A DNA stretch of 64,000 nucleotides from Siphonodentalium dalli (GCA_032622095.1 CP136061.1:258946077-259010076), one strand, 5' to 3'. Counted from the first letter of the stretch, positions 1-10,621 are shown. Notes: generated from the sequence alone by a model not told the origin. Translations and numbers: made by a program.

Positions 1-417
1 TTCTTAAAATGTCTGCTCAAGAGAGGTTGGACTATTTAGCTTACATATAGTATGGAGGATCCTTTAGTTACTGAGATTCAGATTTGTTAACACGAGGTCA
101 ACCTGTAAAGAAATGACGGGGCTATGGGGAATTAACACTTTTGTGTCTTAAGAAAATCATTGAAATACCAAATTCATTAAAACATCTACCTTGGAACTAA
201 CTAACTGATTAATCTCAGATACATGTATGATGTTTTGGGTCCATGGATAATTGAGCTTCAAATATGTCTAAAAGGTTTTATAAAAAGGCGCTTTTGAGAT
301 TGGAAATTTCCAACAATTGAGAAAGTTTGAGATGTCAATTGTGTAATTCCAACCTAAGACTTGGGAGTCTGGAACCCAGTCGGGGGGGGGGGGGACTTGT
401 TGAGCTAGAGGAGGGGG
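1..417. other. non-coding stretch, nothing recognised
   Basis: I see no gene or repeat family here. The only marked feature is an uninterrupted run of 13 G at 382-394. Confidence 0.5.
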
Positions 418-588
418 AGGGTGATCAACAGTGTACAGTTGGTAATTTGGCCACATATCCTGTTTAGATCTACTTCTTTTAAAGTGATTATAAAAAGTTC
501 TGACTGTTGTGGTCTCCAGAGTCCCAGTGTTTTCAGTCTTTGCAGTCTGGTGAGCGACCCCACAGTCATTGACTGTCTTGTTAATATT
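418..588 (+). repeat. dispersed repeat fragment, copy 1
   Basis: This stretch matches, in reverse complement, 39880-40086. Shared blocks include GTGTACAGTTGG, CCACATATCCTGTTTA, TAAAGTGATTAT, and CAGTCTGGTGAGCGACCCCA followed by CAGTCATTGACTGTCTTGTTAA. A translated block (LVSDPTVIDCLV) is the same in both, but the frame is short and has no recognisable protein family, so I treat it as transposon-derived. The second copy forms the left edge of the sequence that interrupts a MITE at 39.88 kb, so this is probably one end of the same element family. Confidence 0.7.
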
Positions 589-2035
589 ATGACGATAAAA
601 ACAAATTTGACAGACTAATTCCTTTAATGTTTACTGATATGTGAAACATCTTAGTGTTCGAAAAACATGGGGGTATCCTAATCCCATTGCGACAGTCACA
701 CCTCGAGCTTCCTTAGGTACATGTGCTCTGATGGTTAGCAGTACGATTATTGGCAGGCCAGTCCTACCCAAAGGAATTATGATGAAACGTCGATTTCCCT
801 TCTATATCATAGGAAGTATCAAACAGTTTTTATGTCCAATTTTAGGCATGCAGTATATAGGTGTGGTCACATCACTCGATGCTACTGTCACTTCTGTAGC
901 AGAAAGTAATCAAGAAATTTAGTTTATCAAGAAAAATGTTAATGTCTAAATGTGTGACAACCAATTGTTTTACAGTATTCCATGGATTGACAGCTTATGA
1001 ATAAATTATACGTATACTAGCTGAATGAGGCTCAGGCCTTCATACTGGAGGCCTATATATGGCCCGTTTGTGAGCTCCGTGCACATTTTGATCTTTGAAA
1101 CGTTCCCTTTGCAGGAGCCTTTATTCAATGGTGACAGCTTTGTGCGCTTCTAGTACATTTTGATTGTTTAATCATTTTGATTTAAAAAAAACAATTTTAA
1201 ATTAAAAAATTTAATATGTTTTAGTTTTTTATCATTTTGATTTTTTTTAATAATTTAACCCCAACAAAAATTAAATTTCTTTTAAATGAAAATTTGAAAA
1301 CTAATGCTTTTATTACATCCTCCGGGGTATCCCGAGTCACCACACCACACCAAATTTGGTTGAAATCGGTCCTGGGGTCTGGGGAAAAAATCGCAAAGAT
1401 ACAGATAGGTCCAACTCTTCTATATATAAGATGAATCACAGGGCACTGGCTGAAGAGTAATGAATTTAAACTTGTACTTTTGTTACTGGTAAGCGATAAT
1501 GCACCTTGTGTCGGCAGAATATCCTCAACTTTTAATATGAGTGAATAGCAAGTTTGTGGTACCCGGGAACGGGTATGGGTTATTCGGTGAACATCGTCAC
1601 GGTCAGTTTGGTACTTTCAATGCAGCACATAAAGTGATAGCGATTTGTGTCCCATTGACCGGTAACCTTTCACAACGATTTTCTCACTCAAAGGTTCATG
1701 AATTCCACGAAATCCCAATAAATTATGTGTTAACCTATTTATTGCAAGATGTCATGGGCAAATATCATTGATAAAGTTGTCATTTTAAGCCAGGTTTTAT
1801 GTTCAAATTCTCGAGGCGGCTTCTGGCACTTAGATAAATACGGAAGGCCAATCTTTTCACTAACAACTTTATTCACGGCACTAATGACGGGTTGTGGTTA
1901 ATAGAGTGAGTAGATGATGCTATAGACGCCGTCTCTATCCATTTCAGGGACGTTGCTATAGATGGTCTCCGCGTTAGAAGGGCGTCCACCTTTGAATTTC
2001 TAATTACACTCCTTGAACCATATCAAATTCACAAG
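589..2035. other. non-coding stretch with a possible retroelement tail
   Basis: No gene is supported. The part at about 1240-1434 is AT-rich and then reads CACCAAATTTGGTTGAAATC before TATATATAAGATGAATCAC. Phrases of this kind also occur at about 37.9-38.0 kb (CATACCAAATTTGAG) and resemble the 3' parts of dispersed retroelements, but I cannot name a family. Short open frames at 641-922 and 1541-1771 have no motif I recognise. Confidence 0.4.
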
Positions 2036-2560
2036 TTTGCGTGTAATTCCATTTGCACACCCCCGCCTGTTGGGCTTTGATTTTCCCCCAACTGGTCCCT
2101 CACAACCGCCTGAATGGTAGCATATTCTAAATGAATCAGTAGTCTGTTTCTCACTAGTCGTGGGGGGGGGGGGGCGACCATGCAGTACCGGAAAATATGT
2201 AGATCTGAGGCTGAACAATCCTAATATATTAATATCTAGTCGTCTAATGCCGTGCAAATTCTCCCCGATTTTTTTATTATTAAATTAATTATCAGTTTCA
2301 TTGCATCCAGACTGGCATCAAGCTTTCCAATTGTTGTAAATATTGAGACCGGACACCCCCAAAGGTTGGGAAATTTCCAACAGTTAATGATAAACATTTC
2401 AGTCCAAATGTTTTACTAATAATAGGAAAATATGCAAATGTTGGTCTAAAAACTACAAATTATCCACTAAAAGATTGTTGGAAAATCAAACTACGAGAAC
2501 AATTTCAACCTTTTGTTGGTGTGAAATTTCCAACAAATGTTGTGTCATGTATATCACATT
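2036..2560 (+). repeat. dispersed repeat, copy 1 (related to 57533-58085)
   Basis: This region aligns in direct orientation with 57533-58085. Shared segments include CAAGCTTTCCAA, ACACCCCCA with GGTTGG, AAATATGCAAATGTTGGTCT and TTGTTGGAAAATCAAA. In the second location the sequence lies inside a 1.7 kb terminal-inverted-repeat element (56793-58494), so this copy is probably a decayed relative of it. I could not find the element's terminal repeats here. A run of 13 G lies at 2162-2174. Confidence 0.65.
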
Positions 2561-3857
2561 TCCAACTGTTGAACATTTGACCAAAGTTGGGGGTGAAAGA
2601 CCCATGTCGTACGTCCCTGCCTCAACCCTTTGTACAAGGGCATCAATATATCGTGGATTTATCCATGTATTGTACATTTGAATACAACCGTTTAGTAACT
2701 TTATCGTATGTAGGTGGCGACTGATTTCTCATTTTAATATATATTTACCATCTGAACGGACATGGCGCATTTGAACCACAATACTGGTGTATATTGTAGT
2801 GGGGATAATATAGGTCGCTAAAGACACAAAATACCTATACATACTCTACAAAATCTTAGCATAATCAGAGCGAGTTTCAGCTGTTTTCTGTGTTTGGCAC
2901 AGAAGTGAAGCAAACGCACTTTGTTCAATCTGTATAATAAACAGACCCCAATTTAACACCTTTAATCGTTATCAAGTTTAATTTTTCAGCCTACCTCCGG
3001 GTCTAGATTCCGACAAAAATCCCAATTATTTGGATTAATGTTCCCTTGCCCCGACCCTTCGATCTGTTGAATGATTCCAAACCAATTAATGTTTACTTAA
3101 TTTGGCTAAATATTCCCCAACTAAAATAAGGGACAAATTCGGTCTGATATCTGACTGAAAGTACACGTAGGACAGTATTAGACCCAGGTCTAAAACAATA
3201 CATTTTACACCGACAATTGGATGGAAAATTTAGCTATAACGTAATGGTATATTCGAGCTATCATACATAATCTATTTTCTAAGTCTGAAAATTCCAACCG
3301 ATTGTCAACACTCGATCGGTCTATGACTTGTAGAATCCTCTTGTTGAAAATGTTACAAAGATGAGTGAAAGAAAAGCACCAACCCCTTCCAACTGCCGCC
3401 TCGTCCTTGATGAAAGCAACTGATTATCCTGAGGCCCATCTAATCTAAATAAAAATTTCCAACAATCCATAATAGTAAATATAACATCGGCCAATAAATG
3501 GAATAACAATCTATCAATATCATAATATCTTTTTTTTGTTGCAGTTGGCTCACCATACATTACCAGTCGATGTGATGAATTCTACCCGTAAAACAGTTTG
3601 CGACTACAAAACGTGTATCGGTACGGGTAGCTACCCGTATGCGTACCCGTACCGGTTTGAAATCGCAAAGTCGTTAATATGTGAGTGTATCATAGTTACT
3701 ATGTGAGATGTGTTCTATTGGAGAAACAAAACTCATAAAGGCTACCACAGAATAAAAAAATGGCAACAGCTTTAAAATGTGTTGTACAATGTGTTGGTGT
3801 CAAAACTGAACAGCACATAATTGTGTAGCATACAGTTTTCAAGCCGCTGCCAGACGT
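2561..3857. other. non-coding stretch, nothing recognised
   Basis: I see no gene. A small imperfect palindrome around GTACGGGTAGCTACCCGTAT at about 3620-3650 is the only local structure noted. Confidence 0.4.
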
Positions 3858-4327
3858 TTAACCCTTTGAGTGCCATGGGCCGATATCATCGGCCCTAATT
3901 TACCGTCTGTAAAATCAGCCCAAAAAAATAAAATGTTTTCTTTTTTTCGATTTTTTTTTTCGGTTAATATTTTTTGGGGCATGCTTAAGCATACTATAGC
4001 GAATTTAAAAACAAACTGGATAAAACCTTAGGGGCATGTTATAACTCAAAACTATCACCAAGTATTCAATTTCATAGTAATAATTTTGATCCCCATGAAA
4101 AACGTAAGATTTCCTGGCACTAAACCTACAAAATAAGTCTGTTAAAGAATATAATTTTTTATTATTAAAATTGTAAAAAATAATAACAAACGATGAAAAA
4201 TTGATAGGCCAATGCATTCTCTTATATATGCGAGGCGACCTATGGTCGACTCGCATATATAAGAGAATGCATTGGCACAGGGTATATGGGGTGATACAAA
4301 AATCGGACCTGGCACTCAAAGGGTTAA
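3858..4327. mobile_element. TTAA-flanked MITE, CCCTTTGAGTGCCA family
   Basis: The element starts TTAACCCTTTGAGTGCCA and ends TGGCACTCAAAGGGTTAA, so it has inverted ends bounded by TTAA on both sides. It encodes nothing. TTAA target duplication and CCCT-type ends are traits of the piggyBac superfamily, so a non-autonomous piggyBac-like element is the likeliest identity (inference). A perfect hairpin lies at 4209-4275. Relatives are 39738-42496 (interrupted) and 44380-44517 (reduced to a palindrome). Confidence 0.75.
4209..4275. repeat. perfect hairpin CCAATGCATTCTCTTATATA type
   Basis: This is a 67-bp inverted repeat beginning CCAATGCATTCTCTTATATA and ending with its exact complement, with a short centre around CGACCTATGGTCG. 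Near-identical copies occur at 6477-6543, 6625-6691, 7253-7319, 7541-7607, 10653-10719, 10801-10867, 37207-37273, 37356-37422, 38117-38183, 38203-38252 (truncated) and 42379-42445. Decayed forms lie through 35.2, 39-39.7, 42.6-43.3, 44.5-45.9 and 61.9-62.3 kb. The hairpin is shared by MITEs with different ends, so it behaves as a module in its own right. Confidence 0.9.
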
Positions 4328-4577
4328 GGTATGTGTCTCAAATAGAACATATCTTATCTACTAACTATAATATACTATAGAACATCTCTTATCTACTAAC
4401 TATAATATACTCATATATTCACTCAAACAATGTTGAGAAAATTCCACCTACACATAATTATGTGTCGCTTCTACACAATTTGTTTAAGATAAAATGTAAC
4501 ACATATTGTGTAGAATTTATACACATTTGTTCTAAGATTGTATTATATCAGTGGAAAATTATGCATTATATATGTTC

Positions 4578-5057
4578 TTAAAGGTACTCAATCCGTAAAG
4601 AGGGTCCCCATCTCAACAGATTCCAACAACAACAATCCGATCAGAGGGTCCTATATTACTATTTCTTTGGCTTTGGGGGTAAAAAATATTTGATTCGAGT
4701 CGAGGAACCCATCAAACAAAGCTCAGAGTTATTAGATATTGATTTTTGTTAATTTCTCGAGATGAGTACTAATAACTGCCGTCAATTTGGTAACCTGCTC
4801 GAGATTTTACGCCAAAACTCTATTCAAACAGACAAGGATGGATAACTCTATAATCAAGTGGTAATAATAACGAAATTTTGACTGTCTTCTGGGCCAGAAA
4901 GAATTCCCGATAATGAAAAATAATAGATTTCTAAAATCGATATCTAACAAATCGGAGCTTTGATGGGTGACTTCCTCGACTCGAATCAAATATTTTTGAC
5001 CCCCGAAGCCATTGAAATAGTAATTGAGAGGAGTTTTATCGGATTGAGTACCTTTAA
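4578..5057. mobile_element. TTAA-flanked MITE, AGGTACTCAATCCG family, copy 1
   Basis: Terminal inverted repeats AGGTACTCAATCCG (from 4582) and CGGATTGAGTACCT (to 5053) are flanked by TTAA on both sides (4578-4581 and 5054-5057). The interior is non-coding and largely self-complementary, with two opposed copies of a segment around AAATATTTGA and CTCGAGTCGAGG or its variants. Other copies are 55598-56035 and a truncated copy at 14795-15196. TTAA duplication suggests a piggyBac- or Kolobok-type source (inference). Confidence 0.8.
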
Positions 5058-5375
5058 CTGGTACACAGGATACACACCCTCTGTTAACTGGTATACACAT
5101 AATTGAGCCCTCTCTATTAACTTGTATGCAGGATTAATCATTCATGGTGGTATAGGTGGGGGAGTACACTCTGTGTACACATTACCCTTGACCTTTTTTT
5201 TACTTTAAACATATTTTAATGTATCTAGAAAAATATACATAGGGATTGGGGCACAAGTTACAAAACTTACAAACTTGCCCCTCTCCTAATACAATCATGG
5301 AACATACATAAAAATACATATCAGATATAGCACAAAGTGTTTATAAAGAATAGTGCAGAATGTGTGTACTGCATA

Positions 5376-5633
5376 CTATGGAATCCTATTAGGGCCACTT
5401 GCTAATGGCGCTTTCGGCGCGATGGGCGCACTATTTGTCGTTTTCGGCGCACTTTTTGTCGCTTTCGGCGCGCGCCGAAAGCGCCATTAGGCATACTATT
5501 AGGTCCACTACCTAATGGCGCGCGCCGGAAGCGACAAAAAGTGCGCCATTAGGGTATGTTTCGGCGCGCGCCGAAAGCGACAAAAAGTGCGCCGAAAGCG
5601 CCATTAGCAAGTGGCCCTAATAGGATTCCATAG
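5376..5633. mobile_element. GC-rich palindromic MITE with TA boundaries
   Basis: A palindrome of about 258 bp. The left end reads CTATGGAATCCTATTAGGGC and the right end is its complement. The interior is built from GGCGCGCGCC, GCTTTCGGCGC and GACAAAAAGTGCGCC blocks repeated in both orientations. TA lies just outside TGGAATCC at both ends, which would fit a TA-target (Tc1/mariner-type) element, but no transposase is present and the family is unassigned. The base composition is far more GC-rich than the surroundings. Confidence 0.7.
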
Positions 5634-5773
5634 CATACCATTGACCATTGACCCTTGGTAGTGCTGTGTCAGCCTGGTCCAAATGTATGAGCACACATGC
5701 GTACATGTATCTATATTTTGTTGGGTAGAGGACCCTCTCCCATGTACATATCAGCACCAAGCCTCATTACAGT

Positions 5774-6205
5774 GAGTCTGTCATTTGCAGAATGAGGTCC
5801 ACAGAGGGTGAATTTAGTGACGCTATCCCGCATAGCGTGCTAGCATCACTATATTCAACCTCTGGGGACCTCATTCTGCTTAGGTCTCATCTTCTCTGGA
5901 AAGTTTCTTTATTATCAAATTTCTATAGAAACTTCTTCACATAGATTCTATTTCTTCTTTAGTTTAGTTTTTCTATATCCCCAAATTGGCAGACGACACG
6001 TTGTTGCATAATCGAGGTTCCCAATGGGGGTACATCACAATATTCACCATTTGGGAACTTCAATCTAAGTTTATGTCTCATATAGCAGATGAATCCACTC
6101 AGAATGAGGTCCCCATTGGGTGAATTTGGTGATAGCCCGGTTTTTGGGATAGCGTCACTAAATTCACCCTCTGGGGACCTCATTCTGCAAATGACAGGCA
6201 CACTC
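5774..6205. mobile_element. hairpin MITE, GAATGAGGTCCCCAGAGGGT family
   Basis: Left end GAGTCTGTCATTTGCAGAAT and right end GCAAATGACAGGCACACTC are inverted. The interior carries opposed copies of the AATGAGGTCCCCAGAGGGTG module with centres around GATAGCGTCACTAAATTCAC. Other members are at 10127-10371, 40551-40980, 56625-58590 (interrupted) and 62704-62931. The last has an exact 8-bp target duplication, which is the best evidence that the family is hAT-like. Confidence 0.7.
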
Positions 6206-6322
6206 CAGTACAGGATATTTCTAATTGGATAGAATGAATTCCTGGCACGGTGTTTGTCTTGATAATTTCGAAAGGCCTGGGATTATTATATAATATTTAT
6301 CCACTATAATTATGTTGGCTGA

Positions 6323-6722
6323 TTAACCCTTTACCCAACAAACCGGCCAAAACCGGCCAAATAAAGCTTCAACAGCCTAAAATATCTTCGGTCTGTCTCA
6401 ATAGAACCATACAAATATGGATATCATTGGAACCGGCTCATTGACCACATTGTGATGGTTACAGTTATGCCCTGTGCCAATGCATTCTCTTATATATGCG
6501 AGTCGATCATAGGTCGCCTCGCATATATAAGAGAATGCATTGGCCTAAACAAAATCTTTTTTTAACACTTTTTACCATTTTTTCTTACATTCTTTAACAA
6601 TTTTATAATTTTTAATGTGTTAAGCCAATGCATTCTCTTATATATGCGAGGCGACCTATGGTCGACTCTCATATATAAGAGAATGCATTGGCACAGGGCC
6701 ATTATGTTGGGTAAAGGGTTAA
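6323..6722. mobile_element. TTAA-flanked MITE, CCCTTTACCCAACA family, copy 1
   Basis: The ends TTAACCCTTTACCCAACA and TGTTGGGTAAAGGGTTAA are inverted and TTAA-bounded. Two hairpins of the 67-bp type (6477-6543 and 6625-6691) sit inside, separated by an AT-rich spacer. It is in the opposite orientation to the copies at 10622-11021, 37176-37564 and 38086-38406. CCCT-type ends with TTAA suggest a non-autonomous piggyBac-like element (inference). Confidence 0.8.
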
Positions 6723-6846
6723 TAGCCTTCAAATATCCGTGTGAATATCCTACCACTGACGTCCTTTGGTCTTATTAAATCTTTCGAGTCTATTGCTGGA
6801 GCAAGCTAGATCATGCCATAAATTTCTGATCTGGCTAACGCCAGTA

Positions 6847-7170
6847 GTTTTGACAGGGAACCTGATAAAGTCGAAAAATAGCGCGGGGAATATATTTCTT
6901 AGTTATTATCTGTTCCATAATCACTGTGGATGAATGGCCCAACTCAAAATTGCATGTTTTTTTGTGATTTTGTTCATTGCATTAATTACCCATGAGAAAT
7001 TCCATAATTGTAAGCGACGCAAAGTAAAAACGCTCACAAATTCACTTGAATAGGGAAATTTCGAGTTGGGACCTTCACCTACAGCGAAGTACATTATAAA
7101 GGAACAGATACTAACTAAGAAACATATTCCCCGCGTTATTTTGTCAACTTCACAAGGTTCCCTGTCAAAA
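6847..7170. mobile_element. inverted-repeat element, arms about 70 bp
   Basis: The arm at 6847-6915 (starting GTTTTGACAGGGAACC, ending TAGTTATTATCTGTTCC) is the near-exact complement of 7101-7170. The loop includes GTAAGCGACGCAAAGTAAAA, which recurs in variant form at about 10530-10550. The related sequence at 10500-10625 and 11022-11040 is split by a TTAA MITE, so this copy acts as a partial empty site. Family not assigned. Confidence 0.65.
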
Positions 7171-7203
7171 CTTTAAATCGTACCAATGCTTTAATGGTGG
7201 AAT

Positions 7204-7662
7204 ATATGTGACCCGCCATCCAGTCGGAAGTCGGGATTTTTTTTACCCTGTGCCAATGCATTCTCTTATATATGCGAGTCGACCATAGGTCGCCTCGCAT
7301 ATATAAGAGAATGCATTGGCCTAACAATTTTTTACAATTTTAATAATTTGTTCTTGTATTCTTTAACAATTTTATAATTTCACCCATACAGAGCCCCATA
7401 CAAACATGAGCAGACGACACTCTTCTATGTGCTTCTATATATGTGTGGGGCTCCCTGCAGGGTAATGGATATTTTTTTATTTTATGTCCTAAAAATTGTA
7501 AGAAACATTTATTTAAAAAACATGATAAAAAATTGTTAAGCCAATGCATTCTCTTATATATGCGAGGCGACCTATGGTCGACTCGCATATATAAGAGAAT
7601 GCATTGGCACAGGATAAAAAAATCCCGACTTCCGACTGGATTTGATATGGCGGGTCACATAT
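7204..7662. mobile_element. MITE with TGTGACCCGCCAT ends and two hairpins
   Basis: The inverted ends ATATGTGACCCGCCAT and ATGGCGGGTCACATAT continue inward through CAGTCGGAAGTCGGGATTTT. Two 67-bp hairpins (7253-7319 and 7541-7607) lie directly inside the arms. The interior at 7381-7460 carries a further small opposed pair around GAGCCCCA and TGGGGCTC. No coding content is seen. Confidence 0.65.
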
Positions 7663-7724
7663 GATCTCTGCGGGCGTTTAGCAAGAGTAGATATTCGTGG
7701 CATGATCTAGAGGCAAGCCATCCA

Positions 7725-8427
7725 CTATTTTACCAGAATAACTTTATCTGGTATTGCCTGCGATCTTCTAGGGATTCCATGTAGAGATGTTTGACCATAG
7801 CTCATTGCTCCTTCGTGTCTTGAGACGTAGTCCCCACGTGGAGATGTTTGACCATAGCTCATTGCTCCTTCGTGTCTTGAGACGTAGTCCCCATGTGGAG
7901 ATGTTTGACCATAGCTCATTGCTCCTTCGTGTCTTGAGACGTAGTCCCCATGTGGAGATGATTGACCATAGCTCATTGCTCCTTCGTGTCTTGAGACGTA
8001 GTCCCCATGTGGAGATGTTTGGCCATAGCTCATTGCTCCTTCGTGTATTGAGACGTAGTCCCCATGTAGAGATGTTTGACCATAGCTCATTGCTCCTTCG
8101 TGTCTTGAGACGTAGTCCCCATGTGGAGATGTTTGACCATAGCCATAGCTCCATCGTGTCTTGAGACTTAGTCCCCACGTGGAGATGTTTGGCCATAGCT
8201 CATTGCTCCTTCGTGTCTTGAGACGTAGTCCCCGCAGTGATAAATCGGACCGCTCTCTTCTGGACTGTCTCGATGGTATCAATATATTTCGTTAAGTGTG
8301 GATCCCAGACAATGACCAGGTATTTCAGGTTTGTTCTGTGCGTATACATACAACCCTTGGTATAGTCACTAAAGTGCATGGGTATGTCGGTGACCAATTT
8401 AGAATAGTTCGGTGTTCGCAGTTCCAC
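7725..8427 (-). pseudogene. decayed LINE reverse transcriptase C-terminal fragment
   Basis: On the minus strand the stretch 8427-8200 translates to 75 residues with VWDPH at residues 40-44 and VQKRAVRF at 55-62. This pairing is characteristic of the segment just after the catalytic core of non-LTR retrotransposon reverse transcriptases (known: VWDPH then E-x-VQRRAARF). Immediately downstream the sequence enters a 57-bp tandem array in which one frame reads GDYVSRHEGAM, resembling the GDY-x-SR-x-EG block that normally follows. After the array comes PRRSQAIPDKVI, similar to the next LINE block. A stop codon at 8197-8199 and a 56-bp unit shift the frame. The catalytic core is absent. I read it as a dead LINE fragment with an internal expansion; the assignment of the post-array part is less certain. 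Confidence 0.65.
7784..8233. repeat. 57-bp minisatellite, about 8 copies
   Basis: Units start at 7784, 7841, 7898, 7955, 8012, 8069, 8126 and 8182, each beginning GAGATGTTTG(A/G)CCATAGC. The 8126 unit is 56 bp and diverged. Since 57 is 19 codons, open frames run through it on both strands; they are by-products of the period. The array lies inside a LINE fragment. Confidence 0.95.
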
Positions 8428-8516
8428 GGTTAAAAATCACAAAAGCCACTCTGGGATTAAAACTAATGGTAGCTGAAGAAAAGAACCACGGTAACAGATA
8501 TAACACCAGACTGGTC
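8428..8516 (+). other. left flank shared with the satellite locus
   Basis: The part up to 8516 (GATATAACACCAGACTGGTC) resembles 12713-12744 (TATATAACACCAGACAGATC then GATA), the sequence that lies left of the large transposon and, by inference, was originally left of the 30-bp array. Further left the two share scattered blocks such as ATGG, GAAGAA/GAGGAA and AAAAG, so similarity fades. An open frame (8412-8606) spans this and the single satellite unit, but I recognise no protein family in it. Confidence 0.6.
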
Positions 8517-8546
8517 GATATTGCAGGCGATTATCTTAAACTGGGG
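8517..8546 (+). repeat. single-copy relative of the 30-bp satellite unit
   Basis: The sequence from GATATTGCAGG through CGATTATCTTAAACTGGGG matches the satellite unit with one internal difference (G for A in ATT(G/A)CAGG) plus the last base. It is present once, followed by AAGATAACTTGTCC, which is not satellite. In the local frame it reads DIAGDYLKLG, against DITGDYLKLG in the array. It is a candidate progenitor, or a copy of the progenitor locus. Confidence 0.85.
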
Positions 8547-9185
8547 AAGATAACTTGTCCAGCAGCGACAATGATAAGGGCGAGACAGAGTCAAATCAGG
8601 GGATAATGCTTTGTCTGAGAATTTGACTTCCTATTGAACAGCAACTATAAATAAATAATCGGGGGAATAAAACTCCCTATAATTGTGTCGTGGTTGAAGT
8701 TGTAGCTCAACGTATAGAGTGGCCGTTCACGAACATTACGCCAGATGTGGTGTAAGTTGTTTCGGAGATTTTGATATTCTGTGGTCGACTGGGCAAATGC
8801 ATTGTGGGAGATTTTTGTTTTGTACCTTACTCAATCGTACCGACAGAATCACGTAGATGCTGAAATTGTAAAGTTAACGCCACCGGTGTATAATATGTTT
8901 TTGAAAATATGACTCAATCGTATCGATAGAGTCAGGACAGGCTGAAATTGTTAACTTAAAGTCACCGGTGTAATAATATGTTGTTGAAAATATAAATAAT
9001 CTGATAGCCTGAAAATAATGTATAACCCATTGGGAGCCCCTGGTGTAGTGAAGTGAATTATGGGTAATTTTAATTGGGGTGCGCATGCCTGTTCTGTTGG
9101 AGTAACCGCTATCTTATATTTTCTGGTCATCAAGTCAAAATTGTATCGTATACACAATGTGTTTGTACCGATGGATGTATCGTGA
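8547..9185. other. non-coding stretch with an 84-bp direct duplication
   Basis: About 8826-8909 and 8910-8992 are diverged tandem copies (shared ACTCAATCGTA, GCTGAAATTGT, CACCGGTGTA, TAATATGTT and TTGAAAATAT). No gene is recognised. Confidence 0.55.
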
Positions 9186-9257
9186 CTCGACTCGTTTTCG
9201 TGGTCATATAGGCCCTATATATAACCTATGGTCACGAAAACGAGCAGAGTCGCGATA
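9186..9257. repeat. imperfect hairpin
   Basis: CGTGACTCGACTCGTTTTCG and, about 30 bp on, its near complement around CGAAAACGAGCAGAGTCGCG form a stem with a small AT-rich loop. Probably a degenerate MITE. Confidence 0.6.
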
Positions 9258-10126
9258 TCTGATAGAATTCCAGGAATCGTACATTCACTTTCAATAGTAT
9301 ATATTCTCTGAATCTGCCGCGGAACTCCCAAAATTGTAGGCTACTTTCATTTTCAATAGGATTTTCCGAATTTCCACTTTCACTTTTCACTTTTACCACG
9401 CAAAGCGACCTTAGTTGACACAGATATATGGCACACTGGCTGAGTCCATGACAAATAGTTTATGTAGCATTGCTTCTTTCATTTAATTAAAGCTCACCTC
9501 GTTAAAACGCATGTCAATCGTATTTGTTTACAAATTGCATTGCGTGCGACGATTTGCAGTAGGGCCCTATTTGCGGAGGTCACTTTGCGGAAGACCCCGA
9601 ATTCGCGGAAGTCCCCTAAAATGGGCGATATATGTAGATTTTAATGAGTGAACGGGTGCGTATATGTCAATTGATACCTATTTTAAACAAATAACGACAC
9701 GATCATCATAATAGAGGTCTGTTCTATCAATTATATATGCGCCGAGTTCACTTGGTGCAAATCAAACGGCGATAAATATTCTCGTGTGCCAGAAGGACTC
9801 CTTAAAGTTGTAAATAAGATGAATATTTATTAGATGTTGTTTAACAAGTCAATAAAATAATATTATTCATTAGTTAGCGACTATATTAGCGGTAACTAAT
9901 GAATAATATTTTATATTATAATTATATTATAATTTATATTTATGGCTAATAATATGATCTTGGTGGCGTTACCATTTCTGACTATGGTTTTCAAGTTATG
10001 CATGTTGAGTCGATCTGTATATCACGTCATGATTCTGTACTATGCGCCAGTTGAAAACCTGGGAACCTTTTGAAGTGGGGCCGAACTTTTTAACTTTGAA
10101 CAGGGAACATGTTTCTTTGTTAATAC
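9258..10126. other. non-coding stretch with a small palindrome
   Basis: No gene is recognised. An AT-rich palindrome at about 9852-9913 pairs AATAATATTATTCATTAGTT with AACTAATGAATAATATT. Confidence 0.45.
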
Positions 10127-10371
10127 CAAGCCTTGAAATAGTGTGTCTGTCATTTGCAGAAAGAGGTTCCCAGAGGGTGAATTTAGTGATGCTACCCCGC
10201 ATAGCGGGCTAGCATCAACAAATTCACCCTCTGGGAACCTCATTCTGCTGAGGTGTAAGCAGAATGAGGTCTCCAGAGGATGAATTTGGTGATGCTAGCC
10301 CGCTATCATCACTAAATTCACCCTCTGGGGACCTCATTCTGCAAATGACAGGCTCACTATTTCAAGGCTTG
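10127..10371. mobile_element. hAT-like hairpin MITE, CAAGCCTTGAAATAG ends
   Basis: The left end CAAGCCTTGAAATAGTG and right end CACTATTTCAAGGCTTG are exact complements. Inside are two consecutive hairpins of the AATGAGGT-CCAGAGG-TGAA type, separated by GCTGAGGTGTAAGCAG. The flanks GTTAATAC and GTTAAATT share only part of an 8-mer, so a target duplication is doubtful here; the sister copy at 62704-62931 has a clean one. Confidence 0.75.
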
Positions 10372-10621
10372 GTTAAATTAATACATGTATACTTGTAACT
10401 TGTTCCTTAATATAATAATCTATTTCACAGTATTGGTGGTATACCAGTTCAACATTCTATGATCTAAGTGATATTTGTGAGCCGATTTCGCAATAAACAT
10501 TCAATTAATGGCCCTGGAGGAATCCCATGTTTGTAAACGACGCAAAGCAAAATTGCTCACAAAAGCCGTCTAACCATGATTACTTGAGCTGGGAACTTTA
10601 CAGACATTGTGAAATATATTA

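Noticed and set aside
641-922. 93-residue open frame
   Set aside because: Length is within chance expectation and there is no motif.
7725-8282. Open frames of 125, 142 and 185 residues over the 57-bp repeat
   Set aside because: Period of 57 is a multiple of 3, so frames stay open on both strands. Only the unique part upstream has protein-like conservation.
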